Shown here: one piece after another, positions 10,997 to 23,079 of the stretch | How the letters are laid out: the number at the start of each line of letters is the position of its first letter | Position numbering within the stretch: position 1 is the first letter of the stretch | Assembly: GCA_030549495.1 (NCBI GenBank) | Contig: JAUIRK010000898.1 | Location: forward strand, 1,798,001-1,862,000 | Direction of reading: 5' to 3' | Length of the DNA: 64,000 bases | DNA from: Nectonema munidae | Taxonomy: Eukaryota; Nematomorpha; Nectonematoida; Nectonematidae | Notes under the pieces: generated by a model | Database searches by the model: none | Told to the model about the DNA's origin: nothing | Seen by the model: the letters and a program-made list of their open reading frames with translations, nothing else | Translations under genes and position numbers: made by a program

Positions 10997-12240
10997 AAAA
11001 TACTATAGAACGAATCAGTCAACTGAAACAAAAACATTTTTAAAATAATGAGAATTTTTAGTAGGATCAAATTTAGAATAAAAAATTTTCAGGAAGATAA
11101 AAAGCAGAACACATAAATAATAATTTTTAGTTATCGAAAAGGAAGGATATAATGACTTCTCAGATCGTAATCGTTGCTTCGACAAACGATAGGAATATTT
11201 TATGGAGAAAAGCAAAGGCTGTTCTCGCACCCTTAAACAATTAATAGTGTGCACATTTTCACTTGCATGAGCTTTTTTAATGCATAATTACGATTACGAA
11301 GCTTTTATGTTTAAAAATATAACTTATTGAAAAAAATTAAATCGTAGTACTTTATGTGTTAATTATAGTTCATAACTTATTTTTATATAGACGCACAGAT
11401 AGCCCTTAATATTTTTAAAAGAGTGCAAGGTATTCACATATTTCATTTCTAAACTGTATAAAATTTAAGGGACACGAAAAATAAGGAAACCTATAGTCCT
11501 CGACATTTTGTGAAATAGCATTGATTGTAGCGGGATGCACTGTGCTTTAAAAAATCAATTTATTAAAAGAAATTCTTTGAAAATTTAGAACTAATTTTTT
11601 ATTTTCAGCAAAATTTAGGGTGAAGCGTTGAATCAGAATAAAAGTATCTAGAATGGTAATAAATTTTCGCGTTACGATGAAAAAAGCGATTCTTACGATA
11701 CCCAATAATCGTACGATCACTAGTTTTAATATAAAGCTTGAATTGTTGTGAAATTTAATATGCTACATTTTTTTCTGGATAAATAATAGACCATAATAAT
11801 TCACGGTTGTATAGACCAGTCGTGGACAACCTTTTGGTAATAAGTGCTAAAAGCAACTGAAAAACGAATTGCGCGTGCAAATCTGATAATACAAGTTACT
11901 AGAGTGTATTCGTTTGATGATCGTTATAACAGAAATTTATTTTATTTTCAAAATGGATGCAAACAAGTGTAATTATATTTTTTTCAAATTATACATAATG
12001 CAGTTATTTCATTTCTATTTTAGTCCTTGAAAGCCATTCTCACTAACATTTTAATTTTAAAAGAAATCTACTTATATCAGATGATCCTCAAAATAGGAAA
12101 CAGAGTATGTTTGTTCAGATTGGGCGTCTTAAACAAAGAACTCATTTTAAAAATCGGAATTTACAACGTCACTTTACAAACAATAAGTTCAATTCTTTCT
12201 GATCTTTGATAGATATAACAAAAAATATAAGTTTATTTTC
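10997..12240. other. Upstream flank of the MET-like gene
   Basis: AT-rich DNA presumably containing the MET-like promoter and any untranslated first exon. No core promoter or exon could be identified by eye. Confidence 0.4.
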
Positions 12241-12495
12241 GTTTATAGAGTATGGGCGCACAACCAGGGGGCGAAAATGACCTTCGCCCCCTCCCCCCAC
12301 CCCCAAGTAATTTTCGGTACCGAGTCAAAATCTCCGCTAACCAAAATCTCTTCTACCAAAATTTACGATAATAATTTTAAATATCCCAAAACTAAAAAAA
12401 AAATTTTTGCTATAATAATTTGCTTTCTTCGGAAGCAAAATTTCTAAAGTTCAAAATCCAAAAAAGTTTTATCTCAATTTTGTCAGATATTCTAA

Positions 12496-15400
12496 CATGG
12501 TGTCTACGGACCTTGAAAACCTGGAAAACATATCTTGAAAACCTTAAAAACACCTCGAAAGATGATTATAAACCTTGAAAACTTTCCAAAAATTTGATTT
12601 TTATATGAATAATAGGTTTAAGAATGTTTTTCTTATGACTTCTATTAAAGTTTGTTGTACGTACGTTGATATCATATAATCATTGATATAATAATGGAGA
12701 TAATGATAACTTGTTTCAATACTCTTTTGTTTTCTGTTTGATACTACGAGCTATGTTTCATTACATGCTCATAAGGAAGTTGCTAGGCGGGAAAATTATT
12801 GGTTCTAGGACATTTGCAGCACTCGAACATTAGCAGCACTCTAAGCAGAGTGCTTCCCTCTCTCTAACGTAAACTATTTCCATTGTCATGGGCTATGTCT
12901 TCTGTGTTTACATTTTCTCTTACACTTTTTACTTATCCTTGTCCCTCTCTTGTGTTTTCCTTCGAATATAACATCATCATCAGAATCATCAACACAATAT
13001 TTAAAAAATAAATGTTCGCTTACCGTTGCAAATGTTCACTGCTGCATAATATTCGCTTCTCACTAGCACACACAGCATCATTATTTTTCATCAATCATGC
13101 ACACTTATTTTCATCTCATTTCAATTTTTGTTTCATTGTACAAAGGAGTTTTATAAATTCTCGCTATATTTGTTCGTTTCTTCTATTAGTTTTAAATTAG
13201 CATTTTGCCATCTATCTATTACATGCCCAGTAATAAATCAGCTTGGAAAAGTTCTTTCCTTAGTGAATGGCTGAGTGTTCCTTAATGGAAGCCATGGTTG
13301 AAAGAAAATAAAAATGATCCTCACCATATTGTGTTCTTTGTAAGAAGGACATACCTTTGGGTAGAATGAGTAGAAGTGCGCTTTCAAGTCATCACGACAA
13401 AAGTGTCATTTCGAGTTTTATCAAGCACAACGAGCCTCAACAAAGTTTTACAGTATCAAATTTAAATAGTCAAAGTTCAAGCACGCCAATTTGCTTTATT
13501 GAGACTGAGATTCAAACTTCACCAATGTTTTGCAAAGAAAAAAAATCATGTTTTTTACTTGTTTGTGATCTAATAAAAAAAAGCTGAAATATTGTGGACT
13601 ATGCACGTTGTTTATTCTAATCTTTCTTTGAGAGCTGGCAGTGAAGGCGTTGAGGTTCAAAAACTTTGTTTTTTGATTATCAGAATGCTCAAGATATGAA
13701 GCTCGGTAAAGACAAATTATCATATATAATTAATTTCGTACTAGGCCCTCATTTTCATAATTTGCTGAAAAGCGATGTTTTGCATTCTGAATTCATCTGT
13801 CTCTTTTGATGAAACTCTAAATAAAGTATCTCAGAAAAAACAAATGGAGATTATTGTAAAGTTTAAAAACAAAGGCAAGTTTTTCACTTGATACTGGGGT
13901 TCTACTTTTTTAGGGCACTCAACAGCTTCCGATTTGCTGGAAAAATTCCTCTGGACTCAATTAAAATTTCCAGAATTGTTCAAATATCTATGGATGGACC
14001 TGCTGTAAACTGGAAATTTTTGAAGATTTTCAAAAATTATTCCTATCAACAAAATGAAAACAATCCTGAAATTTTAGAGGTAGGAAGTTGTTCTCTTCAT
14101 GTTGTACATGGAGCTTTCAAAAATGGAGAAAGTCTTTCGAATTGGAAAATTATCCCCTTTTTGAGAGATATTTATAATCTTTTCAAAGATGTTCCCGCAA
14201 GGCGTTCCGACTTTATCAGTTTTACAAATATTAAAGTGTTTCCTATGAAGTTCTGTAATGTTAGATGGCTTGAGAACATTAAATGTGGTGAAAGAGCTTT
14301 GTTTTTGTTACCTCACTTGAAAAATTATGTAGAAGCTTGCGAAAAAAATAAATGTGTTCCTAAATGTTCCACTTATTTCAAGATTAAAGAGAGGATGAAA
14401 GATGAACTTTTAACTGCGAAGATAGCTTTTTTCGTTAATGTAGCCAAGGAACTTAAACCTTTTTTACTGGAATTTCAAACAAATGATATTTTGATTCCTT
14501 TTTTGTATGACAGGCTGTATAAAGTGACATTAAACGTTGCTTCTTATTTTCTTCAAAATGATTTTTATATAGTCTTAAAACTGGAGACGCTTTGTGCAAA
14601 GCTGCAGAAGAAGAAAGTTGTTTTTTACATCAATCTAAGATTGATTTAGGGTTTACTACCAGAAATGAACTGAATTTTTTTTTAAAAAGTAATCAAATTG
14701 ATGCAAATGCAATTAACGATTTTAGAAAGGGTTGCAAGAACTTTCTTCTTGGAGTTTTTCATAAAATAGTGAATAGATCACCATTAAAAAACAAACTTGT
14801 TTCTGATATTAGATATTTTCTTCCGGAACGTCTTTTAGATAACAATGAAGAAATGATCAAAGGAGTTTTGGATGCTTTAGTCGAAAAGAAGTGGATTACT
14901 GGAGAAGAAGGAAACGATGCTTTGCGAGCTTATAGAGAACTAAAGTCTATTCAAAATGTAAAAAGTTATGTAGAGATTAATATTAAAATCAAAAAGCTTG
15001 AAGAATTTTGGGATGAAATATTGGAATTGCTTGATGAAAATGAGTCTTTGAAAAAAGTAGTTCAAATAATTTTCACTCTTTTCCACTCTAATGCTGCTGT
15101 TGAAAGATATTTTTCCATTAACAAAGATTGCCTGAATGATAATTTACAAGAAAGATCTTTAATAGGCAGAAGAATGGTATATGATCACATTCAAAGCCAT
15201 GATGGAATAAAGAATGTTACGATTGATAAAAGAATGCTTCTGAGTGTAGAGAATTCAAGAAAATTATATACGGAAGCTTTGGAAAAAAAGAAAAGAAAAT
15301 ATTTCAGAAATAACTTCAAAAGAAAAAAAGAGAAAGTTGGAATTAACTTTATCAGAGATCGAAGAGAAGAAAAAGAAAGTTGTGAAGATAAGCACAGATC

Positions 15401-15674
15401 AACTCTTACGACTAAATCAAGAAACTGAATTAATAAAAAAAAAGTTATGCGATCTTTAATTATATGTTTCTTTCAATAAATATTTTCTTATCAAAATTAT
15501 ATTTTGTATAAAAATTTTTTTTTAAATATGTAAATGGTTATTAGCAAACGAAACTCATAAAACATTCTTTATAATTTTTTTTTAAAAAGATATAAACTAA
15601 TGATGTTAACATCTTAACCTTGAAAAAAATATTGTAACCTTGAAAAACGGTTTCAAAAAACTGTAGACACCATG
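12496..15674 (+). mobile_element. hAT-like DNA transposon, 3.2 kb
   Basis: The ends carry an inverted repeat, CATGGTGTCTAC at 12496-12507 and its complement at 15663-15674. Both sub-terminal regions hold repeated CCTTGAAAA-type motifs in inverse orientation. The transposase lies between them. An 8-bp target duplication is not evident. If the repeat is counted as GTGTCTAC, both sides are flanked by CATG, which is palindromic and therefore weak evidence. Confidence 0.75.
13225..15428 (+). pseudogene. hAT transposase with BED finger, frameshifted
   Basis: The element's own transposase. Near 13260-13420 a BED-type zinc finger is spread over two frames: a WLKENKNDPHH-like start, then CKK and later SSHH. 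The core in 13888-14640 has SMDGPAVNWK (a catalytic Asp candidate), the CSLHVVHGAF Cys-x-x-His motif and NVRWLENIK, which are typical of the transposase family of ZNF862/KIAA1586-like hAT genes. The C-terminal dimerisation region, 14592-15428, has FHSNAAVERYFS with the conserved Glu. A frameshift lies between core and C-terminal part (about 14600-14645), and another lies in the BED finger. The open frames are long (253 and 278 codons), so the insertion is fairly young. It cannot make a full protein as it stands. Confidence 0.85.
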
Positions 15675-16309
15675 TATAAACTGAATTTTTTCTAACTAAA
15701 ACTTTTGAAATAATAACTTGAAAATTTCCAAAAAATTTGCAGAAAATAAATGACGTTTAATTTTTTATGTACCCTAAAATTTAAGTGGAGAAATATTTTG
15801 AAGGTTTACAAGAATATACATGTTATGCTAAGTAATCTTAGCTAGACTTTTCGTAGTCGTAAATTTCTAGGTTCCTTAACGAAGAACATACAATCAATTA
15901 ATTTTCTTGATATTGATATCCAACCTCTTGCGCGCGCACTCTACTTTACTTGCGAATACTTAAAATAGTCAATTCTTTTAATGCCGGCAACTTTCGTGTT
16001 TCTCAACCAAATTTATCGCGCGATAGACCAAATGAAAGCTCAAGTTATGAACCTTCATTTAAGACTGTGCGCCTTTATTTGAAGTAAAATTCAAACCTGT
16101 AAAAAATCATTCCAGCTCTATTAATTGAGCTAAGGATATGTCTTTTGTGATCTCTGAATGTAAACGAAGTTTTTTTTACATTTTCAGCATCAATAAATTT
16201 TAAAAAAATATATCAAAAAATCGAGTTATGCATTTCGAATCGTTTATTTTTTTTTAGTAATGTTGATTTTTCGAAATTTTCGCCGCAATTTTAAAAATAT
16301 GATGAAAAT
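15675..16309. other. Right half of the older inverted-repeat element
   Basis: Non-coding AT-rich DNA between the hAT insertion and the right inverted repeat. No gene is seen. Confidence 0.4.
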
Positions 16310-16700
16310 ATTTTGGTTAGCGGAGATTTTGATTTATATTCGTAATTTTCTGTAAGTAAAAGTTCCTTTAAAGCTCTTTTATAAAACATGTATGATGATC
16401 GCATCATAGAATATAATGGTTATTCGAATACATGATAATGTAAGATAAGGGAATGCAGACTTTCGAGTCAAACATAATTTCAAGTTGCTCTGAAATTCCT
16501 ATCAAAAATTAGAGCTGACAGATTTTGGGAATATCAAAGCGGGACAAAAATGGTATTAAAAAAATAGGGATAAAAATTTGTATTTCTTACAAGAATAATT
16601 AATATGAAAAATTATTTTGTAGGTAGAGATATTTCTATACAAAAAAAGAGATAAACAATCCCAATTAGAGCTAAATTTTTCTAAACTCCTTTTCTATCCA

Positions 16701-16850
16701 TAAAAGGTAAGGGTACAGTGGAGTGTTTTCAACGAGAAGGCGCAATTACGCTGTTTGTATCAAACTATGAGGAAAGTAGGCTTGATGCGGGTTCGAACCT
16801 AATACCTTAAGTTATTGAAGTCCAGTACCTAACCAATCTAACTTAGTTCA
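16701..16850 (-). repeat. tRNA-derived SINE, copy 1
   Basis: The minus strand reads a tRNA-like head with the B-box GGTTCGAACCC, then a tail shared with copies at 33.0 and 47.8 kb (CATCAAGCCTACTTTCCTCA and AAAACACTCC). About 150 bp long. The shared tail beyond the tRNA part shows this is a SINE and not a tRNA gene. Confidence 0.8.
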
Positions 16851-16889
16851 TTTAGATTAGTGAATGAAAAATCAGGATTCTTATAAATC

Positions 16890-17178
16890 CTCAGGAGTGC
16901 TCGCGCTAAGCAAAAATTTTAGGCGGGGGGGGGGGGGGGGGGTTCATTATGGCGTTAATTTTTGAACTATAAGATTAATCTGCTTTAAGGCGAAAAGAAA
17001 ACATATGATGTATTTGTCAAGCCATATCTATACACATTACATTTTCATGAAAGAAATTATCATGAATGCTAAATGTTTGTCATATTTTTTAGGGTAATGA
17101 AAAAAATTTCATGAGAGCTTGAAAAATAGTTGGAAGGGAGGCTTGCGGCCCAAAATTTAGTAGGTAGCGCAGGCTCTG
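16890..17178. mobile_element. hAT-type MITE with poly-G tract
   Basis: The left end, CAGGAGTGCTCGCGCTA, pairs with the complement of the right end, CAGAGCCTGCGCTACC. Both continue into AAATTTT and a GGC/GGGC motif. It holds an 18-nt G run (16925-16942). The flanks share ATCCT. Non-coding. A 50-bp inner segment (about 16988-17040) recurs inverted at 61.93-61.98 kb. Confidence 0.5.
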
Positions 17179-17313
17179 ATCCTCTGCGATGTCAAATGTG
17201 GGAAAATTAAGAAATCTATGCATTTTCGCCATGGAGACCAATTGTGACTCAAATAGTTAAATATTGCTGGAATAAAAAACCCCTCAAAATAAGATAACCT
17301 TTTTTTGTCTTAA

Positions 17314-17443
17314 CCCATTTACGGTCAATGTTCCTATTTTGGAACATAAGTAATTTCATCTTTGTCTGCTTTTTTCAATGACTTTGAATATAAATCGTCT
17401 TCGTTTTTTAAGATATCGTCTGCTTTGCTTGGCCTTAAATGGG
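17314..17443. mobile_element. TTAA-flanked 130-bp MITE, copy 1
   Basis: Flanked by TTAA on both sides (17310-17313 and 17444-17447), with inverted ends CCCATTTA...TAAATGGG. The same unit lies at 30.0 and 46.2 kb. TTAA targeting and CCC/GGG ends suggest piggyBac or Kolobok mobilisation. Confidence 0.8.
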
Positions 17444-17449
17444 TTAATG

Positions 17450-18880
17450 TAAAAACATATCCAGATTTGACTTTTTTTCTAAACAAGATGTTAACAATAC
17501 AAATTTAGAAATATATTTTTACAATTAATTTTATTAAAAAAATTTAAACAAAAACTCAATGGAAAATAATTTGTAGATTATTATTAATATGAAGTTTTAA
17601 AAATGTTAACTTTTTTAACAAAAATTCCTTCTTTATTATTGGAACGAAATGGAATTTAAAAAATTTACCCGAGCATATTTTTTTGTTCATGAATTTTTAC
17701 TTATTTATTTATTTGTAAAAAAATAGAATAATAGAATTCGTAAAACGAAAGAAAGTTTCACATATTCAAAGACTCTCTTAGCTGAGCAATTTCTTTTTCT
17801 CTAAACCTATCAAGTCATAAATTATAGGAACATTTAAATATTCTACTAATATATCAAAAAATTTAAGTAGACATATTTTAATGTGAATTATTTATTCTCT
17901 CTCTTTTCAGCCTGGATTTTAAAAATATAATTTTAATATAAATTATTTATTGTTTGGAAAGAAGGATGCAAAGAAGTTTGATTTATATAAAAAAAACTTA
18001 GACTATAATAAATCATAATTTAGTATCCTTAAACTCTTTAGATATTTAGATATAATTTCATAAAACGCAAAATTTTAACTAGCTGTAAGAGTGTCATAAA
18101 TAATAAAAGCATTCTAGGCGAATTACAGAATTTATGTTTAACAAACCGCCTCTTTATAAAAATTTTACAACCATTAGTTAATTTACCATTTTTAAAAGCT
18201 CTCTCTTCGATTTTTTCAATGCAAAAAAATAATTTTATCTTTAAATGGCGAGATAAAAATTTCTGCCTTGCATAAATTTTGCTGACACATGAAAATTGTC
18301 TCCAAAAATATTCTCTAAAATTTTACATGAAATATATGGTTTTATAGCAAATAAACAATGCTATTTTCATTTCTGGATTAACTTATCTTATTTAAAGTTT
18401 GAAAATATCTGAAAGTGGCCATCAAATGTGCGATTTACGTGTGAAAACTGTTTACACATTTATTTTTGAAATATAAAATAAAACATTACTTTTTATACGG
18501 GTATCTCTAAACAGTGGGCACAAGCAAAATAAACTAAAAATTTATATAATTTTTATTTTATATACTTACTTATTCAATAAAATACATATTACAGTTTTCT
18601 TAGTTTAAATTTTTCATAGAATTAAAATTTTTGATAGATAAAAAAGATTTTAAACTCTTTTTTTTCTTAGCTACTCTTTTCGTCTTAATCCAAAAAGGCG
18701 TTTAAATTTGAAATTTAAATTTAAAGGTCACCAATAACTTTAAAATGCTTTATGGATTTAAAAATTTTTCTCTTGTGTTTTATGTTTGGTTATAATTTTC
18801 TTCGTATTATTTTTCTTTGTTATGATTGAAATTTATGGATTAGGAATAAAAAAAATTTATTTCTTTTTATTCAAGTATAC
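17450..18880. other. Gene-free AT-rich region
   Basis: Very AT-rich with many A/T homopolymers. I see nothing coding and no repeat that I can name. Confidence 0.5.
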
Positions 18881-20012
18881 ATTCCGCCCCCGCTCTACCG
18901 CCGCCCCAATTTATCGCCAACCCCGCTTACCGCGAATAAAATGCCTAGAACAGATTTCCGTCCATGTTAAATCCCGCGCTAAACCGCCCCTCGCTGTCCG
19001 TCATTATAATCAGCAGAAGAAACATCTCATTTGCCATGCTGTCTCCTCCGACTTACCGCCAAAGCCATAGCAAATTTTCCCGCCCGCTCAGTCATCAGCA
19101 GTCAAGTTCAATCGAGTGTGGCGCTGTGCTTTCGATGTGGCATTATACAACAAAAAAAGATTGATGTAAGAATGAATGCAAAACAAAAAAATATGTGTTT
19201 GTCTTAAATTACTGTACTTCATGTTAATACATAAACATGACAATAATAATAAATCCGCTACACCAAGAAAGCCTGGGACTCCGTGAAAGCCTCAATAATA
19301 TCAAATTGTTGGCAGCTCACCGGCCTTATCGCCAAACCAGACCAACAACAAACCATAGAAGATGACTACAAAGACGACCTTCCACTCGATTAACTGCTAC
19401 GAAGTACAACAAAAGCCCTAGACATTGACGCTTCCAATGCAATGTCTGCAGACGAGTTCACCGCTTTCGACAACACTGAAGAGACTTTCGCTGAACTTAC
19501 AGACCAAGAACTCATTTAGTGTGTACGACAAACAGATGCTGACGACATATCAGATGACGAACCCGAACCAGCACCGAAATCAAAACCAGTTATGAAGGAT
19601 GTTCGGTCTGCCCTCAAATTTGTGTAGAAGTTTTATTGAATGCAACAGTAATTGCACAGAAGAAGATTTGTTCTTATTAGAAAAATTAGAAAAAAGATTG
19701 GATACTGTTGGGAAATGCACCACCAAACAAAAAACTATATTAGATTTTTTTTCCAAATAAATTTATTATTTTCGGCTTGGTTTTTATTTTTTTTTATTCA
19801 AAGATGTTCACTAACACAAACAATAAAATAAAAACATTCATTACAAGAACACTTCTACATACTTGCACTACATGTCATTACGTATGATCTCAAATATCGC
19901 ATAATGCAACAAAATATGGATACATTATGAATCCCGCGGTTTACCGCCAACCCCGCTATAAGGCTAATTTTGTATGGTCCCGATGGTGGCGTTATAACGG
20001 GGGTCGACTGTA
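18880..20012 (+). mobile_element. Tigger/pogo-type element, degraded
   Basis: The right end, read inward, is CAGTCGACCCCCGTTATAAC, a typical pogo/Tigger terminus, followed outward by TA. Sub-terminal GCCAACCCCGCT motifs occur near both ends (about 18916 and 19938). The left terminus is missing, so the copy is truncated or rearranged on that side. The block is far more GC-rich than its surroundings. It contains transposase remains (see next entry). Confidence 0.75.
19265..19640 (+). pseudogene. C-terminal remnant of a Tigger transposase
   Basis: The frame reads AWDSVKASIISNCWQLTGLI, matching the conserved AW-x-V-x-x-x-x-I-x-N-C-W-x-x-T-G-I segment after the DDE domain of Tigger transposases. 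An acidic tail follows (DADDISDDEPEPAP). It carries several in-frame stops. The DDE core itself is missing, so this is an internally deleted copy. Confidence 0.75.
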
Positions 20013-20399
20013 TATAGGAATTATAGCACTAAAACGTGTAAGTAGCTGCTAGATTTTTAAAGAAGTCTAAACAATGGTTAGACAATAAATTTGAAGAATG
20101 TATTTGGTAGGACTTGTTCTAATTTTTATTGCCCTATATGTTATAAATTCTCTATATTTTAATTTTTTTTTAAATATATAATTTCATTCTTAGTAGATGT
20201 TCACTATATTATAATCAATTCGTATATCAATTCTCATCTTATACATTCAACTCATCTTTATGATGGAGCTACTTTGTTAAATTAGATTTGTGCCTTGAAT
20301 TGTTAAGTTCTTCATATATTTCCAAATTATTTGCTCAATTCTCTCATTTTATCTGTTAAGTTTATTTACTTATAATGCTCCTAGCGATATTAAGAAAAT
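20013..20399. other. Gene-free spacer
   Basis: AT-rich, no feature seen. Confidence 0.4.
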
Positions 20400-20995
20400 T
20401 CACAAAGATTGAGGCATTTGATTGAGCCAATTTTTTACAATATTCATTTTACCAGACTCCCAATCTTGGAGAATGCTAAATCTCTTTTGGAAACTGAAAC
20501 CAAAAATAAGCATACTAAAGATCCTACATTTTGCTCTAAAATTATCCTTAAGAATTTAGATTAGGATTTGAGTGATGAATTGATACTTGACTCAATAAAT
20601 AAAAATGAATACATAAAACTTACTTGAAAAAAAAACTTTTTAGAATAGCTTTTTCATAAAGAAATTAAATGATGAATAACAAACTTGTAGTTTTTTCCGT
20701 ATATAATGATATAAAAAGTATGGAAGTAATTTGTATTTATCGTAGTGTTGTTACAAGATTTTTTATTTCTATTCATTCAAGCAATGCACAAATTGTTGAA
20801 GTTTTGGTCATACATTTTGATATTGTAGGAACAAAAGAAACGTCTATAAATTTTTCGCTGAAGGCCATAAATCTGAATCATGTACCATTTCGTCAAAGAA
20901 AGATTCCGATAAATGTATTAATTGTATACGGAAAAAAATTGTAAAGTTTAATCATGATGCATTCAACAAAAGGCTGTAAATATAGGGCTCTTTTT
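20400..20995 (+). pseudogene. LINE ORF1-like relic with zinc-knuckle segment
   Basis: In one frame near 20845-20950 the sequence reads FFAEGHKSESCT, then DKCINC and FNHDAFNKRL. This is the GH-x-x-x-x-C / C-x-x-C and NHDAFNKRC-like pattern seen after the zinc knuckles of arthropod non-LTR retrotransposon ORF1 proteins. Upstream (20500-20660) a second frame reads KDPTFCSKIILKNLD and SDELILDSINKNEYIKL, also like ORF1. Several stops and frame changes separate the parts. No reverse transcriptase is attached. Confidence 0.45.
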
Positions 20996-21039
20996 TTAGA
21001 TTTTATTGAAAAAAATTTCATCATTTACTGTATTAATAA

Positions 21040-21290
21040 GATTATGAGTATATATTTTATTATTTTGTATCAATATTCATATAAACCTACAGATATATTC
21101 CATATATTCATTCCTCTCTCTTTAAAAATGTATAAGTTTTATTTTATTTTGTATCAATATTCATATAAACCTACATTTATATTTGTTGCTCCATATTTTC
21201 ATTCTCTCTCTTTAAAAATGTAAATTTTATTATTTTGTATCAATATTCATATAAACCTACATGTTGCTTCATATATTCATTCCTCTATTT
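21040..21290. repeat. 85-bp tandem repeat, about 2.6 copies
   Basis: Units start at about 21062, 21146 and 21232 with ATTTTGTATCAATATTCATA, giving periods of 84 and 86 bp. Each unit also has a CTCTCTTTAAAAATGTA block. The frame open across it is a by-product of the repeat. Confidence 0.9.
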
Positions 21291-22030
21291 AATCTTCTTT
21301 AATATTCTATGCATCTTCATACATTATTATATGTACTATTTTCTTATGTAAATCATACTTGTAACACAACTCCTCACACTAAAAATTTGCCTTACAACTC
21401 TGGTCTATGAACCCACTCTCAGATTTTATCTGTCATTCATCTTTAAACAGTTATCCTTTCAACCAAGTATATCTCATTATAACTCAGCCTCTAACAGTAC
21501 CAAAGATCCTCTCATCTACTCTAACTCCGTTTAATTCTTTTCATTCAAAGCATTTATATCTTCTACATTTAGTTGAAAACGTATACTCGTGGAGTCGAAC
21601 ATTTGTTTTATTTAAATAAATTTGTTTGAAACTTAACTCTTTTTATTTATCTAGTATGTAGTCTTTTTTTATAATAGGCTTAAAAAGATAACTTTGTACT
21701 TCAATCAATAAGGTTATAAATTCATTTATTTAATTTAGGTTTTAATTTTGCTTTTTTCATTGATCAGTTGTATGCTTTCGATTGAAGTGACAAAAAGTTT
21801 TTTAACTTGTTGCTCTCTTCGATCTTAAAATAGAAAAAATTATATGTAAATGATAATAATAATTAGCTGGAAATATTACCTTTTATAACTTGTTTGACAG
21901 GGTTTAGATGCAAGTTTTTTGGTTTTCACTGTTAAATCACCATCTTTTGAAATAACAAAGTTTTTGTTTGGTTCTATTACTTTTTTGAAAACTTCTTCTT
22001 TATTTTGTTCATCATATTGATTCCAAAAAA
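21291..22030. other. Gene-free spacer
   Basis: AT-rich with no supported feature. One 70-codon open frame (21407-21619) shows no domain. Confidence 0.4.
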
Positions 22031-22033
22031 AAT

Positions 22034-22765
22034 TTAAATCAAAAACTTTTTTGCTTCATCTATTAATTGATAGTTACCCATACCATGTATCGATTCTTTG
22101 ATAATTTTTTCTGCAAAAATTGCTTGATCATGTAAACAGGTAATTAAATCAATCAAACTCCTTGGTTTCCAGTTTATTGACAACTTGAGAACATTATTTA
22201 AAGATTCTGATAGATTATTTTTCCAATTAGATGGCATCAAAGGGAAAAGGGATCTAGGAACAAACATAAACTTCTCATTCGTTGGTAAGAGTTTTTTAAC
22301 AAATAAAAACCAAATTTATCTCAAGTTTCTTTCAATGTTTTTTTTGAATGTCTCGTACAGAGTAATATTTTGGCCTCGGTAAAACAAAAATTAATTGATT
22401 TAACCAATGCATACTCTTCATCGGTTCTTATTATAAGGTTTTGTAAACTCTTACATGTAATGTCTGCAAATAAAATTTGCCTTAAATAAGAGAAAAACTC
22501 GCAAAAACTTTCAAAAGTTGAGTCAAAATGTAAAAAAACTAGCCTGGAGAAGACCGTGTATTTTTTTTTGAAAGAATGTTTTTATCACGAAACACAATAG
22601 TAGTTACAAAACAAGAACTTAAGTTATAAGTCTTATCAACTCCCATAATACAACATAAGTTTTTTGATATAAAATACAAGATTTAATATATATCATTTGC
22701 TTTTTTGTGTAACAAATAATTGTGGAATATTTATTCCCAACTTGAGACACTCAATTTATATATTA
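22034..22765 (-). pseudogene. MULE-like transposase remnant
   Basis: On the minus strand, from about 22660 downward: GVDKTYNLSSCFVTTIVFRD (family pattern GVDRTFNLGxCFVT), then FLHFDSTFESFCEFFSYLRQ, then DEEYALVKSINFCF-EAKILLCTRH, and finally MPSNWKNNLSESLNNVLK followed by WKPRSLIDLI. The order matches MULE-type transposases of invertebrates (first catalytic Asp in GVD; DEE-ALV-F-P-A-LLC-RH; then the ESLNNVLK region). Stops and a frame change make it non-functional. Confidence 0.6.
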
Positions 22766-22789
22766 ATTAATTAATTAATTAAGTTGTTT

Positions 22790-22910
22790 TGTGACGTTCG
22801 CACCCATCCTTTCGGATATCGTGGCCCGCCCGGAATGCTGAGTCCAAGTCTAACTGGACTTTCCATCCCACTAAACACCAATCGGCCCTTGTTACAAAAG
22901 AATAGCATAG
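22790..22910. repeat. GC-rich islet inside the MULE remnant region
   Basis: About 120 bp with roughly balanced base composition (for example CGTGGCCCGCCCGGAATGC) in very AT-rich DNA. No family recognised. See findings. Confidence 0.4.
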
Positions 22911-23079
22911 AATTTGTATATAAATGACCTTTTGAAGATAGAGATAACAGTTCATGTATTTCATCACAAAAGTTTTTTCGTCATTTAAGAATGAATTTTT
23001 ATTCATTGAATATTTTGTATTATATATAATAGATGAATTCCGTAACATATAATCTTCATTTTTCAAAGATTCACTATAT

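Larger units (their letters stand above)
12325..16332. mobile_element. Older inverted-repeat element split by a hAT insertion
   Basis: A 23-bp sequence at 12325-12347, beginning TCAAAATCTCCGCTAACC, recurs exactly in inverse orientation at 16310-16332. Without the hAT element inside it (12496-15674) the unit is about 0.83 kb and non-coding, so it looks like a non-autonomous DNA transposon. The superfamily is unknown, and I could not define a target-site duplication. Confidence 0.55.

Noticed and set aside
18786-19164. Two overlapping ORFs of 94 and 66 codons
   Set aside because: They lie in the GC-rich sub-terminal part of the Tigger element; Pro/Arg-rich translation reflects composition.
20669-20944. 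91-codon ORF as a host gene
   Set aside because: The zinc-knuckle-like signature is in another frame of the same stretch, so this frame is an accident in a LINE relic.
21040-21290. CRISPR array
   Set aside because: The repeats are directly adjacent 85-bp units without spacers, and the genome is eukaryotic.
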